Source: Phoenix dactylifera
Taxonomy: Eukaryota > Streptophyta > Magnoliopsida > Arecales > Arecaceae
Reading direction: 5' to 3'
Assembly: GCF_009389715.1 (NCBI RefSeq)
Contig: NC_052392.1
Span: 38,807,410 to 38,871,409 of the forward strand
DNA length: 64,000 nt
Numbering within the stretch: position 1 is the stretch's first letter; every line of letters begins with the position of its first letter. The position numbers and the translations under genes are program-made. Positions 59,388 to 64,000 of this stretch are shown here, piece by piece. The notes below the pieces were generated by a model, which did no database searches, had not been told where the DNA came from, and saw only the letters and a list, made by a program, of their open reading frames with translations.

Positions 59388-59745
59388 GATACCAAGACCT
59401 CCTCTTCCTCATCCTTCTCGCCTTCCCCGCCCTGATCACCGTCTCCTCTGCTGGTGGAGGAACTGGAGAACCTCCGGGCTCGGTCCCCCTCCACCGTGAC
59501 CCACCTCGACCACCGGTCCGTCGCCCGCGTCCTCACCTCCGCCCTCGTCCCCCGCCCCTACTCCCTTCTAATCTTCGTGGACACCACCAGCTCCTCTCCA
59601 AACCCGACCTCCACCTCCGCTTCGAGTTCGCCCTTGTCTCCTCCTTCACCGCCTGCCGCACCGCCTCCCTCCACGTCTTCTCTACGACATTGAGTTCCAA
59701 GAATCCCAGGCCTCCTCCATCTTCAGCGTCACCTCCTGTGCGTGG
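59388..59745 (+). pseudogene. Decayed 5' part of an OST3/OST6 oligosaccharyltransferase subunit gene
   Basis: OST3/OST6 is the thioredoxin-fold subunit of the ER oligosaccharyltransferase that attaches N-glycans. Four pieces in changing frames match its N-terminus. They are a signal peptide (LLFLILLAFPALITVSS), then VEELENLRARSPSTVTHLDH with VARVL and PRPYSLLIFVD, then HQLLSKPDLHLRFEFALVSS, then LYDIEFQESQASSIFSV. At least three frame changes separate them, and the conserved rest of the protein is absent, so it cannot encode the subunit. High GC content and family match over about 110 codons make chance unlikely. It ends about 135 bp before the PHD-finger start codon and could now be part of that gene's promoter or 5' leader. 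Confidence 0.75.
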
Positions 59746-59878
59746 AGTTGGGTTTTGAGACGGCCTCTGGAGTGCTTTGGAGCTTGGTTCTGAAGAGTTT
59801 AGGGGGAAAAGGAAGCATCTTTTTGAGGTCTGTTTTGTGGTTTTGGTGCGTTTTGGGAAGGGGGAAGGGATAGGACAG

Positions 59879-59970
59879 ATGAGGAAGACGAAGAAGAACA
59901 AGGAGGAGATAGCGGAGGACTACTGCTTCACTTGCAAGGATGGAGGGCATCTTCGAGTGTGCGACTACAA
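59879..59970 (+). CDS. First exon of a PHD-finger gene, NERD/At5g08430-like; rest beyond window
   Basis: An ATG opens MRKTKKNKEEIAEDYCFTCK, continuing DGGHLRVCDY, followed by AA and a GTGAGC splice donor at 59971. The CFxC...DGGxLRVCDY phrase is the start of the PHD-type zinc finger of plant proteins that also carry SWIB/MDM2, Plus-3 and GYF domains (NERD, zinc-finger CCCH 44 and At5g08430 relatives); these act in chromatin and RNA-directed silencing. In that family the exon ends in the same place. The next exon (expected to encode the AYHPxC part) was not found up to 64000, so the first intron is over 4 kb or the exon is orphaned. No domain beyond the first zinc ligands is visible here. Confidence 0.72.
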
Positions 59971-61151
59971 GTGAGCTCGATTTTTCTCCTTCTATTCTTG
60001 TAGAAATTTGCTTAATTTTTGTATTTGGGTTCCTTTATTTAATCTTCTTGTTTATTTCTCTCTATTGGCTTGTATATATTTCAATTTTTGGATATTTGGG
60101 TGCGAAAAATATGACATGCATTTTTTTTTAATATATATATATAAATGTTCCGATATTACGTTAGTAACTTTTTTTTCTTCTCTTTTTTCCCCCTTTTTCC
60201 CCCTGCCCTACCAAGAGCTGAATCGTATCTGTATCTCTGGAGAAATGTATGTTCTTTGCAGTTCTTTGAGTGGGGCTGCTTCTTTATCCCCTACCAGTTC
60301 TTTGACTCGCATACTAGTTTCGCTTGATGGCACGATATATGTTGTGGTGCCAGTGTTTCCTCAAAGTAGCCCTTAGCACGCCTTGCTTGCTCTTTCTATG
60401 ATCGATGCGTTGTTGGCACTTGTTATAACTTCTCTTATAATTTCTGTAATTTAAATGATGTTCGTTTGTTGGGTATTTGAATATGTGTTTCTCATGCCTC
60501 CTGCATGAATTTCTTATCCAGTTGAACTGGAAAATTAGTATGAGCGAGTAAGTCGTAGCAATTTCATTAACATTATTCATCTTGCGTGCACACTTCAAAC
60601 AATAGAGCCAGCATGCCCGTTTCTTACGTGACACTTAAGCATGCATATATATATATATATATTTGGTGGGCTTACTCTGACCATTGTATTTTTTACTGTT
60701 ACGTTGATCATAATACGAACATTGCCATTTTCATTGGGAACTTGATTTCGACAATTTGCAGAATGCAGACTCAATCTGTCTGCATCTTTAATTTAAGGAA
60801 AGTCACTACTCGTCTCGTCTGATGTGTGCTTCCAATGTCAAGTACCATGAAGGAATGCAATTGATTATACACTAAATGTTGTTCATTTTGATCAAATTTA
60901 ACAAACCTTCACGAATTGTCTGTTAGTTGGGTGGCTTTTAAATTATACCTTCAATTGGAAATTTTATTGGTCATACTGCTCTTTAAAAATAAACAAAAAT
61001 TATCCAGAGTATTTTTATAAACCTTTACATGGCAGTGGCACACCTCCATATCGAAGCTAATGTTGTACAACATCCAGGGACACATTCTTCTGGTTTTTGC
61101 TTGAGTTAACCAATGTTTGCTTTGTTGTACATCTTTCTCATCTTGCCTTAC
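59971..61151. other. Probable first intron of the PHD-finger gene, left part
   Basis: T-rich, intron-like sequence with a short AT microsatellite near 60644-60661. No exon of the PHD family is recognised. Confidence 0.5.
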
Positions 61152-61654
61152 GGGCTCGTTTGGTTCGCGGGAAGCATTTTCCTTCCTAGGAATATGATTC
61201 CTGGGAAGCATTTTTCTTCTTAGGAATATGATTCCTGAAAAACAGATTTCTAGGAAGAGGATGCCTAGGAAAGTATTTTTGATATGTTTGGTTGACCATG
61301 GAAAATTGATAGATTTTCAGAGTGCTTATGTTTGGTTGACTATCCACTTTTCTGAAAAAGTTATGTGTAATTTCTATTATACCCCTAATAAAAATTAGGT
61401 CTTTAATGCCTCTTTAATGCTGAAGGGCTTTTTTGGAAAAAAATAAAAATGGAGTGATTTTCGGCTTACGAAAAAGTAACTTTCCATGTTTCGCATGGGA
61501 AAGACTTTTCCATGAAACGTGGGAATCATATTTCTATGGGAATACAACTTTTCCGTCTTTTTCTTTAGAAAACTCTAACCAAACAAGAGGCATCTCATTA
61601 CTTTTCTGTTGACCACACTTTTCCCCCTCATTTTTCCGCGAACCAAACGAGCCC
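61152..61654. mobile_element. MITE with perfect 19-bp terminal inverted repeats
   Basis: 503 bp bounded by GGGCTCGTTTGGTTCGCGG (61152-61170) and its exact reverse complement (61636-61654). The body has further internal repeats of TAGGAATATGATTCCTG and TTTTCCATG-like words and no coding capacity. A target duplication is not clear: TAC precedes and TAT follows. Confidence 0.85.
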
Positions 61655-64000
61655 TATATGTTCTCACCTTTACATCCCACCACAACTGGAAGAGAACAAA
61701 AGAGGAGGGGTCCCAATTGCATGCATTGTATAATACTAATATTTACATGAATCAGTTTAAACCGAAGGTACTTGCCTTAGCAGAGAATCTATAACCGAGT
61801 TTTTATTTTTGACAAGGGCTCAGTTTTAATATTTCTTTCTGTAGTTTAATTTCAATTTTCTGTTTAAAACTGTTAAAAGTAGGGGAATTATTTGAGTAAA
61901 ATTCTAAAAGGTAAAGATAAGAAGTTCAGTTTTTCTTTTGAAAGAATGATATAAGTTAAAAATATATTTTAAATGGTCTGGGTTTAAAACCTTTTTTATA
62001 CTAAAAATTATTCACAATTAAACACATTCAGAAAAACTATAGAATTAGAAATGAGGGAAAAATTTAAAAGTGTGAAATGAGTTAAAAATTTATTGAATTA
62101 ACCTTAAAATATTCTATTTGATGATAAAGTCTTTATATAGACAGACAAGACATATAAGAGATAAGTCTATGGCTTGAAGTCAGAAGCTATGAAACAAATA
62201 ACTAGCTATCTAGATCGGACGTGCATATATAAAGATATTCTTCATAAGAAAAAGGAAAGAAAAGATGTACAAAGTGACATACATTCCTAACCTCAGCTAT
62301 TAATCTAACATGATTAGTAAGTTAAATAAGTCAGTAGGCAGGAATAATTGATGAAGAGTTAGGACTAAACAATTAATCAAGGGTCACAGGAACATTTAAT
62401 TTAAGTTGTCACCATGCTAATGTGTTAGGGTACCAACAGGAAAAACAAGTGGGTTTGTAGCATGTCAGCTCGACCCACCTGATACCCCAGGATACTGCAC
62501 CTAAAACCTGACTTCTTCAAAGTCACAGCTGGATTAGCTTGAGCTGCATAGGCCTAAGCAAATTGCTTGGGTTCCTGCTAAGTGGTCAAGCCACCCTACG
62601 TGGGATGCTTAGGGTCCACCTAAGCCTAGGAGGCTGGGATAGCTGCCCCTAAAAATACCACTCATTATGATGCTTCCTGATTGTACTTGGAACTAAGCTC
62701 CATATTTCTTAGTGCTTATGCTTTTCTATAAAAGAATGGAATGCCGACACAAGACTCTAATACCTTGTTAATATTGCTCTATTTTCCTAGCTATATTTCT
62801 ACACCGGACAACTTCACTTCTTCGAGATTTAATAAATATGGGCAGTCTTTAGAAACCTAAAGGATATGGGAACCTATTAAGTCGGTTGTTATGAAAAGAG
62901 AACCCTCTTTGAAAGTGGGATTTTTTGAGAAGACAATGATAGAAAGAGAATGTGATTAGCTATCATGAAAAAGAAGGGGATTGGATTAAAATCAAAAATT
63001 CCTGCACGGCGGGCCGGGTTGGGGGAGCTAATTTTTGGAGGGCGCACTCCATACAAAACAAGCAAGACATAGAGAAGGTTTTGGTCTTGGGGGAGCCATA
63101 ATCTCCCTTGGAGTAAACATAGCTCTGCCTCTGGCTTGGTTGAGTAAACTAGAGAGACGTAGAGGGAAGGAGAGGAGAAGAGGGTTGGGGGGGGGGGTGA
63201 GAATTTGGGTTTGGCGAGGCTAGGTGTTGGATAAGAGAGAGTTGCATTAGGGGTGGATTTGTGAGATAGGTAGATCCTGTGGAAAAAGGGAGGGGGGGTG
63301 AGACTTCTGACTTTAGAGAGAGAGAGAGAGAGGTGCTTGGGGAATTTGGCCAAGACTTAGGCCTAACATGTACAGGAAAGTTTTGGAGAGAGGAGAATGT
63401 GGAATACCAGAATCTCTCAAACTACACCTTCGTTTTTTCTTTTTTTCCCATTTTTAAAGAAGGGACATGTGATTGGAGGCACATAATGAAACTCATGATT
63501 GTTCCTTTTCTTTGACTGAAGTAACTACTCCACCTGGCAAATCTCATGCCTTTTGAACTCTTAACACTTGGGATTCTCCTAATGACACAACGGGGTTTGG
63601 GAAAAGGACCCAAAACTGACTTGGTTAATGGTTACTCCCAGACAACCCAAAGCTTGGCCCATACATTGAAATACTACACACAGACCTTGTTATTTTGAAT
63701 GGTTTTGGGCTGAAAATTGCCATCCCATCATGTGGGCTTTTTTCAACTTATTTAGTGTGAGTTAGTAGTACTATACACTAGGTATCACGAAGATCATCGT
63801 TGAAGTTTCATGAATTGGTATTAAGGTTCCGGAAGAAAGAGAATTTATTAGTCACGAGGAAAGTTGCTGGCAATGCATAAGCACCAAAAATCATTATATG
63901 CTTTTGTGGGATTCAATTACTAAAATATCTAAAACTTGTATTGCATAGTTTAGTATCATAGAAAAAATATGTGGTTTACGTAATTCAATAAATAACGTCT
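61655..64000. other. Right end of window, no gene seen
   Basis: AT-rich to about 62400, then mixed composition with GA- and G-rich tracts at 63180-63330. The region is probably still intron of the PHD-finger gene or intergenic; no exon is supported. Confidence 0.5.

Noticed and set aside
63422-63515. Phrase EGTCDWRHIM resembling the WTCDWHSC part of the PHD-family second exon
   Set aside because: Only a few residues match, the acceptor context and downstream residues do not fit, and no HPxC half precedes it.

Overview
This is a nuclear chromosome segment from a flowering plant. It is AT-rich, has GT-AG introns of up to about 5 kb, five recognisable protein genes plus the first exon of a sixth, and wide gene-poor stretches filled with worn repeats. 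The GC-rich 5' part of the intronless PPR gene, the long introns and the repeat style suggest a monocot, possibly a palm; that is inference. All gene models were assembled by eye from reading frame, splice sites and remembered family sequence, so exon edges are predictions.

Layout. 1-5.1 kb, minus strand: plastid-type SNARE-associated/DedA (TVP38/TMEM64) membrane protein, six exons seen, 3' end outside the window. 5.9-6.2 kb: RNase H relic of a LINE. 7.0-9.3 kb, minus: intronless PLS-class PPR protein with a complete DYW deaminase domain. 10.9-16.5 kb, minus: a small conserved plant protein of unknown function (127 aa) split into four small exons with a 5.1-kb intron. 18.7-21.4 kb, plus: five-exon PP2C phosphatase. 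21.4-33 kb: no gene seen, several short mobile elements and a local duplication. 33.1-38.4 kb, plus: two-exon single-pass membrane protein of unknown function. 40.0-45.2 kb: broken Copia LTR retrotransposon on the minus strand, flanked by a 5-bp target duplication. 48.1-49.9 kb, plus: small R3-MYB of the CAPRICE/TRIPTYCHON type with a LINE tail in its second intron. 50-58.4 kb: dense repeats, including a TRIM, a 5'-truncated LINE with a 15-bp target duplication, a MITE and a SINE. 59.4-59.7 kb: decayed copy of an OST3/OST6 oligosaccharyltransferase subunit, directly upstream of 59.88 kb, the first exon of a PHD-finger (NERD/At5g08430-like) gene that runs off the right edge.

The genes do not form a pathway; they are ordinary neighbours on a plant chromosome. 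I found no CRISPR array, rRNA gene, functional tRNA gene or gene cluster. The most unusual content is non-coding: a dispersed family of hairpin-rich elements made of degenerate GGTACCG units with hAT-like ends, a SINE whose tail resembles a LINE 3' end, and a 43-bp tandem duplication that copies the stop codon of the small conserved gene. No convincing new biological system is visible.
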